In this document: positions 32,913 through 43,575 of the stretch, one piece after another
How the letters are laid out: every line of letters starts with the position of its first letter
Numbering within the stretch: the first letter of the stretch is position 1
NCBI RefSeq assembly: GCF_000022145.1
Contig: NC_011891.1
Location: forward strand, 4,632,501 to 4,696,500
Origin: Anaeromyxobacter dehalogenans 2CP-1
GTDB taxonomy: Bacteria > Myxococcota > Myxococcia > Myxococcales > Anaeromyxobacteraceae
DNA: 64,000 nucleotides
Direction of reading: 5' to 3'
Made by a program: the position numbers and the translations under genes
The notes under the pieces: generated by a model
Databases searched by the model: none
The model's input: only the letters and a program-made list of their open reading frames with translations
Told to the model about the DNA's origin: nothing

Positions 32913-33347
32913 TCAGCGGCGCAGCAGCAGCGTCTCGCGCGACCGGAACACCACCTTGCCCTCCGGGTCGCGGCCCTCGTCCTCGAGCACGAGGACGTCG
33001 GTGGGGCCGCTCGCGCCGGCGCGCTCCTGCACGTCGGCCACCCGGGTCACCACGGTGATGCGGTCGCCGGCCACCAGCGGCCGGGCGTACTCGAGCTGCT
33101 GCTCGCCGTGCAGCACCGAGCGCGTTCCGAGGTCGAGCGAGTGGCGGAAGCGCTCGTTGGAGGTGAGCGCCGCCGGGAACGTCGGCGGGGCGACCAGCGC
33201 CGGGAAGCCGGCGGCGCGGGCGACGGCCTCGTCCTGGTAGAGCGGGTTGGGGTCGCCGAGCGCCTCGGCGAAGCGGCGGATCGCGCCGCGCTCCACCTCG
33301 TGGACCACCGGCTCGCTCTCCCTGCCGATCAGCGATCTGTCGAGCAT
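32913..33347 (-). CDS. MaoC N-terminal-like (FAS1-type) dehydratase subunit
   Basis: 144 aa hot-dog domain: HEVERGAIRRFAEALGDPNPLYQDEA, FPALVAPPTFPAAL, HGEQQLEYARPLVAGDRITVVTRVADV, FVSRETLLLR-type end. The first segment is the family's substrate-side motif. These half-domains pair with a MaoC partner, here the adjacent gene, to hydrate trans-2-enoyl-CoA as in mycobacterial HadA/HadB. The start lies 12 bp after the upstream dehydrogenase-like gene, so the three are probably an operon. Confidence 0.82.
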   Translation of the reverse strand: MLDRSLIGRESEPVVHEVERGAIRRFAEALGDPNPLYQDEAVARAAGFPALVAPPTFPAALTSNERFRHSLDLGTRSVLHGEQQLEYARPLVAGDRITVVTRVADVQERAGASGPTDVLVLEDEGRDPEGKVVFRSRETLLLRR

Positions 33348-33359
33348 GCGCCCTCTCGT

Positions 33360-34349
33360 TCACCGGCCCGCGGGCAGGTCGAGCACCGTGACCAGCCCGC
33401 GCAGCTCCGTCACCGCCGCCGCCGCGTTCACCACCGCCGCGGCGGTGGCGGCGTCGCCGGGGATGCCGCCCGGCACCACCAGCCGGAGCGGCGGGTCCGC
33501 GTCCAGCTCGACCTCGTCGCGCGGGTCGTCCGCGTCCACCGCGATGGTCAGCTCGAGCCGCACCACCTCGCGCTCCTCGGCGAACACGCGCGCGACCTGC
33601 GTGAAGCCCGCCACCTGCCCGCGCCGGACCGGCACCGGGCCGCCGCGCGCGTCCTCCTCCGCGACCAGCGGCGCGAGCTCCTCGTCCACCTCGTCCACCC
33701 CGAGCCCGAGGCCGGTGGCGGCGAGCGCGGCCGACTCGGCCAGGCCCACGTGCCCGACCTCGCCGCGCTCGGCGGCCTCGTGGAACGCGTCCTCGTCGAG
33801 GCCGGCGCCGATCTTCCGCAGCAGCGCCGCGCGCCGCTTCGACGCGTCCACCACCCGCAGGCCGCGCACGTGGCGCACCGGGCCGGTCGCGTGCCCGAGC
33901 ACCGCGGCCAGCCGGTCGAGCACGAAGCCCGGGTTCGCGCCGGTGCCGAGCACGGCCACGTTGCGCTGCTCGCAGAGCGCGTCGAGCGCGTCGGCGGCCT
34001 CCTCGTGGCGCAGCCACGGGTACGCGAGCTCCTCGCAGGTGGACACCACCGAGAGCCCGGCGCGCACCGCGCGCTCGAGGTCGGGGCGGACGGCGTCGAG
34101 CGTGCTCGCGGTCGCGAGCAGCAGCACGCCCCCCTTCGCCGCGGCGAACGCCGCCTTCGGGTCCGCCGCGATCTTCAGGGCGGGCGCGGGGACCCCCAGC
34201 AGCTCGCCGAGCGGCCGGCCGGCCAGCGAGGCGCCGGAGTCCACCGCGCCGACCAGCTCGAGGTCCGGACGGGCGATCACGGCGCGGGCGATCGCCCGTC
34301 CGATCTCGCCGAGGCCCATCACCACCACCGGGATGCCGCGCGCGTCCAA
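33360..34349 (-). CDS. DapB-like NAD(P)-dependent dehydrogenase (2,4-diaminopentanoate dehydrogenase-like)
   Basis: 329 aa from TTG 34349, which has GGAGGGG at close spacing. N-terminal Rossmann fold (IPVVVMGLGEIGRAIARAV), then VLLLATASTLDAVRPDLERAV, STCEELAYPW, the substrate-domain run GTGANPGFVLDRL and VRVVDASKRRAALLRKIGAGL with GHVGLAESAALAA, which are characteristic of the 2,4-diaminopentanoate/amino-acid dehydrogenase group related to dihydrodipicolinate reductase. The actual substrate is not known. First gene of the likely operon with the two hydratases. Confidence 0.75.
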   Translation of the reverse strand: MDARGIPVVVMGLGEIGRAIARAVIARPDLELVGAVDSGASLAGRPLGELLGVPAPALKIAADPKAAFAAAKGGVLLLATASTLDAVRPDLERAVRAGLSVVSTCEELAYPWLRHEEAADALDALCEQRNVAVLGTGANPGFVLDRLAAVLGHATGPVRHVRGLRVVDASKRRAALLRKIGAGLDEDAFHEAAERGEVGHVGLAESAALAATGLGLGVDEVDEELAPLVAEEDARGGPVPVRRGQVAGFTQVARVFAEEREVVRLELTIAVDADDPRDEVELDADPPLRLVVPGGIPGDAATAAAVVNAAAAVTELRGLVTVLDLPAGR

Positions 34350-34413
34350 ACGCCCCTCCGGAGGACCCGGGCGACGTGGCGTCGATCGCCGGATCTTCAA
34401 AGATTCACGGGCA

Positions 34414-34443
34414 TTTATAGTGCACGTGATCGGGGCCTATCAA
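34414..34443 (-). promoter_or_regulatory. Sigma70-type promoter for the DapB-like gene cluster
   Basis: On the minus strand TTGATA (34443-34438), an 18-bp spacer, then TATAAA (34419-34414), about 65 bp before the TTG start. The sequence is unusually AT-rich for this genome. The 213-bp gap 34350-34562 otherwise holds only a CCCCGC/GCGGGG hairpin at 34461-34480. Confidence 0.65.
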
Positions 34444-34562
34444 GAATTCCGGGCAGCGGGCCCCGCCGAGCCGTGCGGGGGTGGATGTGCGCGCGCAATC
34501 ACGCGGGGTGCAGGGCGCACCGAGTCAACCTGCGGGCTTTGCTGGGAAAGGACGGGGCCGGC

Positions 34563-35168
34563 TCAGGACCCGATGAGCTGCTCGAGGTAGGCGCGCGCCA
34601 CCGGGACCGACCACTCGCGCGGCCCGATCACCATCGAGACGAGCTTCCCGTCCTTCCCGACGATGTACGACTCGGGGAACTTGTACGAGTCCGGGCAGCC
34701 GCCGCGGGCGGCGCAGTAGTAGCGCATCGTGACCGACTGGTCCGCGTCGAGCACCACCGTGGCCCCGGCGGTCGACCCCATGTAGGGAGGCGCGGAGATG
34801 AACTCGCGCACGGGGTCCCAGGCCTCGTCGACCGAGACCGCGACCATCCGGAACTTGCCCGGGTACTTCGCCTCCAGCTCCCGACCGAGGGCCAGCATCG
34901 AGGGCATCTCGGTGCGGCAGGGCGGGCACCAGGTGGCCCAGAAGTTCACGAACACCACCTGCCCCTTCGCGCTCGCCAGCGAGAACCGGGTGCCGTCGAG
35001 CGAGATGAGCTCGATGGGCGGCGCCGGCACCGACGTGGCGCGCTCGATCCCGAAGCGATCGAGCTCGGCCTGGGAGACGGCGGGGCGGGACTCCTTGCAG
35101 GCGGCGAGCCCCACCAGCGCAACGAGGGCGGCGAGGGCGGCGGCCGGGCGGACGGACCGGGTGCTCAT
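34563..35168 (-). CDS. TlpA/ResA-like thiol-disulfide oxidoreductase lipoprotein
   Basis: 201 aa. Lipoprotein signal with lipobox LAAC (Cys24). AhpC/TSA-like thioredoxin fold: APPIELISLDGTRFSLAS, FVNFWATWCPPCRTEMPSM with redox Cys at about 79 and 82, cis-Pro near FPESYIVGKDG. The segment around MRYYCAARGGCPDSYKF carries a second Cys pair not usual in the family. Reductant-side partner for haem or envelope thiols is the family role. No cytochrome c maturation gene is adjacent. Confidence 0.9.
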   Translation of the reverse strand: MSTRSVRPAAALAALVALVGLAACKESRPAVSQAELDRFGIERATSVPAPPIELISLDGTRFSLASAKGQVVFVNFWATWCPPCRTEMPSMLALGRELEAKYPGKFRMVAVSVDEAWDPVREFISAPPYMGSTAGATVVLDADQSVTMRYYCAARGGCPDSYKFPESYIVGKDGKLVSMVIGPREWSVPVARAYLEQLIGS

Positions 35169-35197
35169 GGCGGGAAGTTCTTACACGAGGGGCCGCC

Positions 35198-35227
35198 TTG
35201 CCGCCAGCGCGCCGCCCGGTACACACT
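35198..35227 (+). promoter_or_regulatory. Putative promoter, leaderless type
   Basis: TTGCCG at 35198-35203 and CACACT at 35222-35227 with an 18-bp spacer, then six bases to GTG 35234. No Shine-Dalgarno sequence is seen. Confidence 0.35.
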
Positions 35228-35233
35228 CCGCGC

Positions 35234-36346
35234 GTGCGCGGCCTCATGGGCAGCTTCGCGGTGCTCCCGCTCGGCGAGCTGGTGGAGCTGCTCGCGCGGC
35301 GCGCCATGACCGGCGCGCTCACCTGCGAGCGCGGCTCGGTGCGCAAGACGCTGCAGCTCCGCGGCGGCGCGGCGGTGGCGGCCGCGTCCAACGATCCGCG
35401 CGAGTTCCTCGGCCAGCTGCTCGTCAACTACGGCCACCTCACCGAGGCGCAGCTGCAGAAGGCGTTCGAGACGCAGGAGCAGACGCGCGTCCGGCTGGGC
35501 CGGGTGCTCGTCATGGTGGGCCTGGTGGCGCCGGAGACGGTGCGCGAGGTGCTCGCCATCAAGATCCGCGAGACGCTGCTCGACGTGTTCCTGTGGGACT
35601 CGGGGGTGTTCACGTTCGACGACGCGCCGCCGGCCGCCGTGGACGAGCTCGATCCGGAGGTGCCGCTCGCCGAGATCGCGCGCGAGGCGGAGTTCCGCGC
35701 CACCGCGTGGAGCGCGTTCCGCGCGCAGTTCCCGAGCGGCGCCGCCACGCTGGAGGTGGACGAGGCGCGCGTGCCGCCGGGCCTCGCGCCCGGCACGGTG
35801 GACGGGCGGCTGCTCGCGCTGGCGCGCGCCGGGAAGACCATCGACGAGGTCGGCCTCGCGCTCAACGCCACCGACTTCCACCTGCACCAGCGGCTCTACG
35901 CGCTCGCGAACCAGGGCGTGCTCCGCGCCGCCGCGCCCGCGCCGGAGGTGGGCGCCGTCGCGGTGGAGCGCGAGGCGGCGGAGCTGGTGGAGCGCGCCCG
36001 CGGGCTGCTCGCCGACGGGCGCGCGGACGAGGCGGAGCTGGCGGCCGCGCGCGCGGCCGAGCTGGCGCCGGCGTGGGCGCCCGCGCGCGCGGCGCGGGCG
36101 GAGGCGGAGGCGGTGCTCGGGGAGCGGCTCCAGGCGGAGCTGCTCGGAGGAACGCTCCGGCCGGCGGCGCAGGTGTCGGCGCCGGATCTGGCGCGCATGC
36201 GGCTGCCGGCGGCGGATCGGTACCTGCTCTCGCGGTGCGACGGGAAGCGCAGCGTGGCCGAGCTGGTGCGCGCGGCGCCGATGCGCGAGCTGGACGTGCT
36301 GAAGGCGCTGCGGAGGTTCGCGGATTCGGGGTTGGTGGGGTGGTGA
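35234..36346 (+). CDS. DUF4388 (PATAN-like) regulatory protein
   Basis: 370 aa from GTG 35234 (366 aa from ATG 35246). Residues 1-115 match DUF4388: LMGSFAVLPLGELVELLARRAMTGALTC with LQLRGGAAVAAASND, found in two-component and motility proteins of myxobacteria. Then LGQLLVNYGHLTEAQLQKAF and LGRVLVMVGLVAPETVREVL, two helical units like those at the start of GspE-N domains. The C-terminal third (RYLLSRCDGKRSVAELVRAAPM, LDVLKALRRFADSGLVGW) looks like a PqqD/winged-helix type end. No catalytic domain. Likely a scaffold or signalling protein. Confidence 0.72.
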   Translation: MRGLMGSFAVLPLGELVELLARRAMTGALTCERGSVRKTLQLRGGAAVAAASNDPREFLGQLLVNYGHLTEAQLQKAFETQEQTRVRLGRVLVMVGLVAPETVREVLAIKIRETLLDVFLWDSGVFTFDDAPPAAVDELDPEVPLAEIAREAEFRATAWSAFRAQFPSGAATLEVDEARVPPGLAPGTVDGRLLALARAGKTIDEVGLALNATDFHLHQRLYALANQGVLRAAAPAPEVGAVAVEREAAELVERARGLLADGRADEAELAAARAAELAPAWAPARAARAEAEAVLGERLQAELLGGTLRPAAQVSAPDLARMRLPAADRYLLSRCDGKRSVAELVRAAPMRELDVLKALRRFADSGLVGW

Positions 36347-36360
36347 AGGCGGACGGATGC

Positions 36361-36573
36361 GGCTCGTGGTGAGCTGATGCCCGCTCGTGGTGGGCTGATG
36401 CCCGCTCGTGGTGGGCTGATGCCCGCTCGTGGTGGGCTGATGCCCGCTCGTGGTGGGCTGATGCCCGCTCGTGGTGGGCTGATGCCCGCTCGTGGTGGGC
36501 TGATGCCCGCTCGTGGTGGGCTGATGCCCGCTCGTGGTGGGCTGATGCCCGCTCGTGGTGAGCTTGTCGAACC
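36361..36573. repeat. 21-bp tandem array derived from a REP-like unit
   Basis: Unit CCCGCTCGTGGTGGGCTGATG repeats eight times in exact register (about 36377-36544), framed by a first unit with GTGAGCTGATG and a last unit that returns to the regular REP form GCTCGTGGTGAGCTTGTCGA. It looks like a slippage or recombination amplification of one REP half. An ORF over it (MPARGGL repeats) is a by-product. With the module leader it accounts for the 616-base gap 36347-36962. Confidence 0.85.
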
Positions 36574-38020
36574 GCGGGCGGGGGATGGGCTTTGAGGGGG
36601 TGGCTGGGTCGGGGGCGGGGTTGGTTGGCCGGGGCCGGGGCCGCGGGGATCGGCTTGCGAGAGGCTCGTGGGGTGGGACGCGGGGCGCGGGGCGCGGACC
36701 TGGCGCGCGCAAGAGGCTGTCACGGTGAGTGACTGAATGCTTGCGGCCCAACGGGAACGCTCAGCGGGCTTGACGGGGTTGGAGCGGGGAGCGGCCTACG
36801 CGAGCGGAATCGCTGGGACGCAGGGGCCTGGTGCGCTCGCGGGGCGCGGCTGAGGCGCTGAAGAAGGTGCGGAGGGGTCGCGGGACCTTGGGCGCGTTCG
36901 TGCGTCTGGGGCGGTCCTGGTGCGTTTTACGGAGGGCGAAATCCGCGTGCGATGCTTCGTGCATGGACAACGCAGCCGAGTTCACGAAGCGTCTCGTCTC
37001 CCTGCTCCGTTCCGAGCGGCACGCCATGGCGGAGTTCCTGGTGGCGCTGGCGGAGTTCGACCGGCGGGGCCTTTGGCAGCAGCGCGGGCACACGTCGCTG
37101 TTCTCGTTCCTCCGGCGTGAGCTGGGGCTGTCGGCCGGCGCGGCGCAGTACCGGAAGACGGCGGCGGAGCTCATCCAGCGGTACCCGGCGATCGAGGGTG
37201 CGCTTCGGGACGGGAAGTTGTGCCTGTCGTCGGTGTGCGAGTTGGCGAAGGTGGTGACGGCCGAAAACTGCGCGGAGGTCCTGCCGCGGTTCTACGGGCT
37301 GTCGAGCCGGGATGCGGCGGAGGTGGCTGCCTCGATCCGGCCCGTGGAGAACCCGCCTCGGCGCGAGGTCGTCGTGCCGATCCGGGCGGCGGCTGTGCCG
37401 GCGGCGGTGACGGCGCCTGGCGCAGCGCCGGTTCTATTTCGGGCGCCCGAACCAAATGCACCCAACCGGGTCGAGATCGCGGCTCCTGTAGAACCCGCTC
37501 GCAGTGAGCCTGTCGACCTGCGAGCGGCGCCGCGTGCTGCGAAGCCCGGCTCGGTCGACTGGCTCGACGGGGATTCGGCGCGCATGCACCTCACCGTCTC
37601 CAAGGCATTCTTGAAGAAGCTCGACGCCGCGCGGGACGCGCTCTCGCACTCCATGCCCGGCGCCAGCCGCGAGAACGTCCTCGAGGCGGCGCTCGATCTG
37701 CTCATCGCCGATCGTGAACGGCGCAAGGGGCTCACGGCTCGGCCGCAGAAGACCGTCCGTCCCTCCACGCGGCCGGACCACATTCCTGCCCACGTTCGCC
37801 GCGAGGTCTGGGCCCGCGACGGCGGGCGGTGCACCTTCCTCCTCGCGTCGGGGGAGCGCTGCGGGTCGACGCACCGGCTCGAGCTGGACCACATCCTTCC
37901 GCGCGCGTGCGGCGGGGCCTCGACGGCGGACAACCTTCGCATCCGCTGTCGTGGCCACAACCTCGATGAAGCCCGGCGGGTCCTCGGGGACGCGCTCGTG
38001 GACGCCTACGCGGGCGGCTG
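36552..38020 (+). mobile_element. HNH-REP module, copy 2 (candidate mobile unit)
   Basis: Same parts as copy 1 in the opposite orientation: REP-like unit (36552-36573), leader of about 390 bp (to 36962) and HNH gene, with common blocks CGGCTTGCGAGAGGCTCGTG, GTGACTGAATGCTTGCGGCC and GGTGCGTTTTACGGA. Homology stops after DAYAG at about 38018. The 21-bp array lies at its outer edge. The HNH stop is 1 bp from the stop of the convergent transpeptidase gene. Confidence 0.5.
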
Positions 38021-38036
38021 GCGCCGGTCCGGATGA
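36963..38036 (+). CDS. HNH endonuclease-domain protein, copy 2
   Basis: 357 aa. Near-identical to copy 1 in residues 1-140 and from about 215 to 350 (LTVSKAFLKKLDAARD; HVRREVWARDGGRCTF; LELDHILPRACGG; RIRCRGHNLDEARRV), but with a different Pro/Ala linker and a different tail (GGWRRSG instead of THLGGAAP). The HNH residues are intact. The shared but diverging linker suggests that both copies are under selection at the N-terminal domain and nuclease, not at the linker. Confidence 0.88.
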   Translation: MDNAAEFTKRLVSLLRSERHAMAEFLVALAEFDRRGLWQQRGHTSLFSFLRRELGLSAGAAQYRKTAAELIQRYPAIEGALRDGKLCLSSVCELAKVVTAENCAEVLPRFYGLSSRDAAEVAASIRPVENPPRREVVVPIRAAAVPAAVTAPGAAPVLFRAPEPNAPNRVEIAAPVEPARSEPVDLRAAPRAAKPGSVDWLDGDSARMHLTVSKAFLKKLDAARDALSHSMPGASRENVLEAALDLLIADRERRKGLTARPQKTVRPSTRPDHIPAHVRREVWARDGGRCTFLLASGERCGSTHRLELDHILPRACGGASTADNLRIRCRGHNLDEARRVLGDALVDAYAGGWRRSG

Positions 38037-38037
38037 C

Positions 38038-39291
38038 TCAGGGCGCCGGGGCCTTCGCGGTCCGCAGGCCGGGCGCGGCAGCGCTGGCGACGCGGTTCGA
38101 GAAGTACGCCTCGAGCGCGTCGCGGGCCACGGCGGTGGCGCGGGTCCGCCACTTCTGGCCGTTCACCACCAGGGTCGCGACGGCGACCTCGGGACGATCC
38201 AGCGGCGCGTAGCCGACGAACCAGGAGTAGTCGCGGTACGGCGACGGGTCGGTCAGCGAGCCGGTCTTGCCGGCCACCTCGACGCCACGGAGCGAGCCGG
38301 GGCCGCCGCGGCGGAACACCTTGCGGGCGGTGCCCTCGGTCACGGTGCTGCGCATGGCCTCGGCGAGCGCGCCGGCGACCTGCTCGTCGATCACGCGCCA
38401 GGGCGCGGGGGGCACGGGCGGGGAGGCGCCGTCGGCCTCCTCCACCAGCGAGGGCGGGACGAACACGCCGCCGTTCGCGACGGTGGCGGCGAGGAGCGCG
38501 GCGTGCAGGGGGGACAGCCGCACGGGGCCGAAGCCGGCGGCGGTGTTCGCGAGCTCGAAGGGATCCTCGGGGATGGGCGCGGGCGAGACCTCCACGGGCA
38601 GCGCGAAGGGGATGGGCTCGCCGAACAGGAACCGGCCGGCGGCGGTGCGCAGCTCGGCGGCGCCGAGGTCGCGGCCGGCGAGCTTCGCGAACACGACGTT
38701 GGCGCTGTGGCCGAGCGCGGAGGTGAGGCTGAGGCAGCGGCTGTCGCGGCGCGGGTCGTCGGCGAGGAGCTTGGGCTGCAGGCGGCGCTTGCCGCCGTGG
38801 TAGCAGACCTCGTCATCGGGGCGGACGCCGCGCTCGAGCAGCGCGGCGGTGGTCACGATCTTGAAGATGCTGGCGGCGGGCGCCAGGGCGGCGCGCGCGA
38901 GCCCCTTGCGCGCGGGCTCGGCCTCCGAGTGCTCGGCCATGGCGAGCACGCGGCCGGTGGCGGGCTCGATGAGGACGGTCACGCCCCAGGGCACGGCGTT
39001 CGACGCGAGCGTGCGCTCGAGGCGCGCCTGCAGGCGCGGATCGATCGTCAGCACCGCCCGCCCCTGCCCGAGCGGCGCGACCCATCGGCCCAGCGCGGCG
39101 TCGTAGCGGGGCTCCCCGAGCGGCGCTGTCCGCTCGGCGGCGGCGGGGGTGGAGGTGGAAGTAGGGGTCCCGGCCGCGGCGCTCGCCGCCGGGGCCGCCG
39201 CGTGGGCGGGCTCGGGGCGCGGGGCGGCCAGTCCCGCGAGCACGAGCGCGCTCGCGGGGAGGAGCCAGACGGAGAGCTTGGAGTGCTTCAT
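38038..39291 (-). CDS. Penicillin-binding-protein transpeptidase-domain protein
   Basis: 417 aa from ATG 39291 (a longer upstream frame is not needed). Signal peptide 1-31 (ends PAHAAA), Ala/Thr/Ser linker, then a transpeptidase domain alone: catalytic SxxK as PAASIFKIVTT (about 138-148), SxN as GHSANVVFAKL and KTG as VAGKTGSLTDPSPYRDYSW. LTIDPRLQARLERTL matches the N-terminal part of class B PBPs and MrdA-like domains. No glycosyltransferase domain. Acts in the periplasm in peptidoglycan cross-linking; its small size and lack of a membrane anchor are unusual for class B. Confidence 0.85.
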   Translation of the reverse strand: MKHSKLSVWLLPASALVLAGLAAPRPEPAHAAAPAASAAAGTPTSTSTPAAAERTAPLGEPRYDAALGRWVAPLGQGRAVLTIDPRLQARLERTLASNAVPWGVTVLIEPATGRVLAMAEHSEAEPARKGLARAALAPAASIFKIVTTAALLERGVRPDDEVCYHGGKRRLQPKLLADDPRRDSRCLSLTSALGHSANVVFAKLAGRDLGAAELRTAAGRFLFGEPIPFALPVEVSPAPIPEDPFELANTAAGFGPVRLSPLHAALLAATVANGGVFVPPSLVEEADGASPPVPPAPWRVIDEQVAGALAEAMRSTVTEGTARKVFRRGGPGSLRGVEVAGKTGSLTDPSPYRDYSWFVGYAPLDRPEVAVATLVVNGQKWRTRATAVARDALEAYFSNRVASAAAPGLRTAKAPAP

Positions 39292-39411
39292 CGGACCGGA
39301 GGCGGGAGACGGGCGCAGTGTGCCCCACGCGGCCGCCCGCGTCAAAATACGGAGCGTTCGGGCGAGGACCACCGCCTCGCCCGGGCTCCGCCCCCGATCC
39401 GACGTCCGCCG

Positions 39412-42297
<2,886 letters not shown>

Positions 42298-42304
42298 GCG
42301 TCAC

Positions 42305-42325
42305 CTCGAGATGGGAAAATCTCGA
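42305..42325 (-). promoter_or_regulatory. Inverted repeat in the ppdK leader
   Basis: TCGAGAT-GGGAAA-ATCTCGA (plus strand), a perfect 7-bp stem with 6-base loop. On the coding strand the 3' arm runs into CGAGG, the probable Shine-Dalgarno of ppdK, so the folded form would hide it. Confidence 0.45.
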
Positions 42326-42425
42326 CTGCGCCCGGAAAACGCAGCCGTGGAGCCACCATGCTCGATCGGAACGGCGCGCGGGACAACCCGCTGGTTCGCG
42401 GGACGCCCCGTCCCGGCGGTGCGGC

Positions 42426-42441
42426 GTTGACCGGGGTCAAC
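42426..42441. promoter_or_regulatory. Palindrome GTTGACC-GG-GGTCAAC, possible operator
   Basis: Seven-base arms with a 2-base centre, standing in the 178-bp gap between ppdK and the PP-loop gene stop. A CG-only palindrome follows at about 42450-42470. Confidence 0.25.
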
Positions 42442-42475
42442 CGTGCACAAGCGCGCGCGGCGGCGCGCGCGGACC

Positions 42476-43531
42476 CTATATCCGCATCGCCTCGACGCGG
42501 GCCTCGTCGTGCTCCGGCTCGACCTCGTAGGTCTCGACCAGGTCGCCCTCGCGCCACTCCACCACCACGCGCCCGGCGTCCTTCCCCTTCCCGTAGCGCG
42601 CCACGATCCGCGCGGCGAGCTGGCGCTCCTCCCAGGTCGGCACGCCCTCGACCAGGGCCACCGGCCCGAGCACGTCCCGCGCCTCCACCCGGGCGCGCCC
42701 CTCCACGTGGTGCTCGAGCAGCGCGTTCTCCACCTCGGTGCGCCCGACGATGAGCTTCGCGCGCGGCGAGAGCCGGAAGTGGCGGCCGGTGGAGAGCAGC
42801 ACCACGTCCTCGCGCTCCAGCTTCCGCGGCTCGCCCCGCGCCTCGCGCGCGTCGAGCACGTCGAAGAACTTCCGCGAGAACGCCTCGTCGGTGAGGTAGC
42901 AGCAGCCGCCCGCCGGCTGCGGCCACTCCGAGATCCCCATCTCCTCGGCGAGCGCCATCTGGCGGGTGCGGCCGCGGCCGCTGATGTCGAGCAGCCGCTC
43001 GCGATCGACGATCCCCTCCTTCTCCGGGATGGTCGGGGGCAGGAGCTTCGCCGAGAGCGGGCGGAGCAGGCGCCCGTCGAGCCCGCTCTCGCGCTCGATG
43101 ATCCGCAGCGTGTCGCGGCGCTGGCTCTTCGGGCGCTGGCCGAGCACCTCGCCGGTGAAGATGAAGTCGGCGCCCTCCGCCTCCATGATCTCCTTCGCCC
43201 GGCGCATCATGAACACGCGGCAGTCCACGCACGGGTTCGCGTTCGCGCCGTAGCCCCAGCGCGGGTTCACGAGCATGTCGAAGTAGCCGGGGCCGGAGAT
43301 GTCCACGTACTCGATGTCCACCTCGAGGTCGGCGGCGGCGCGGAGCGCCTCGTTCTGCGGGACCGTGCCGTCGGGGCGCCCGCCCTTGCGGCGCTGCGTC
43401 TCGGTGATGCAGAAGCCGGTGTAGAAGTTCACCGCCTTCACCTCGATGCCCTGCCCGCGGACCAGCGCCAGCGCCAGCGTCGAGTCGAGCCCGCCGGAGA
43501 TCAGTCCGATCGCCTTGCCCTGCTTGCCCAT
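42476..43531 (-). CDS. PP-loop ATP pyrophosphatase, tRNA-thiolation type (MnmA/ThiI superfamily)
   Basis: 351 aa. N-terminal PP-loop AIGLISGGLDSTLALALV (8-25). The segments NPRWGYGANANPCVDCRVFMM and FTGEVLGQRPKSQRRDTLRIIERESG are characteristic of a deltaproteobacterial/archaeal group related to MnmA; the CxxC there and GGCCYLTDEAFSRK later may bind zinc or take part in sulfur transfer. A second domain (about 220-351) follows. Together with the TusA-like gene 44 bp upstream it suggests a sulfur relay for tRNA 2-thiolation. Exact target base not assigned. Confidence 0.7.
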   Translation of the reverse strand: MGKQGKAIGLISGGLDSTLALALVRGQGIEVKAVNFYTGFCITETQRRKGGRPDGTVPQNEALRAAADLEVDIEYVDISGPGYFDMLVNPRWGYGANANPCVDCRVFMMRRAKEIMEAEGADFIFTGEVLGQRPKSQRRDTLRIIERESGLDGRLLRPLSAKLLPPTIPEKEGIVDRERLLDISGRGRTRQMALAEEMGISEWPQPAGGCCYLTDEAFSRKFFDVLDAREARGEPRKLEREDVVLLSTGRHFRLSPRAKLIVGRTEVENALLEHHVEGRARVEARDVLGPVALVEGVPTWEERQLAARIVARYGKGKDAGRVVVEWREGDLVETYEVEPEHDEARVEAMRI

Positions 43532-43575
43532 GTCGCCTTCCAGGCCCGGCGGCGCGCGCGCCGCGGGGCCGCCGT

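Noticed and set aside
36361-36573. CRISPR array
   Set aside because: Units follow each other directly with no variable spacers, and no cas gene is nearby.
36377-36595. ORF of repeated MPARGGL units
   Set aside because: By-product of a 21-bp repeat, which keeps any stop-free frame open; no start signal and no relation to known proteins.
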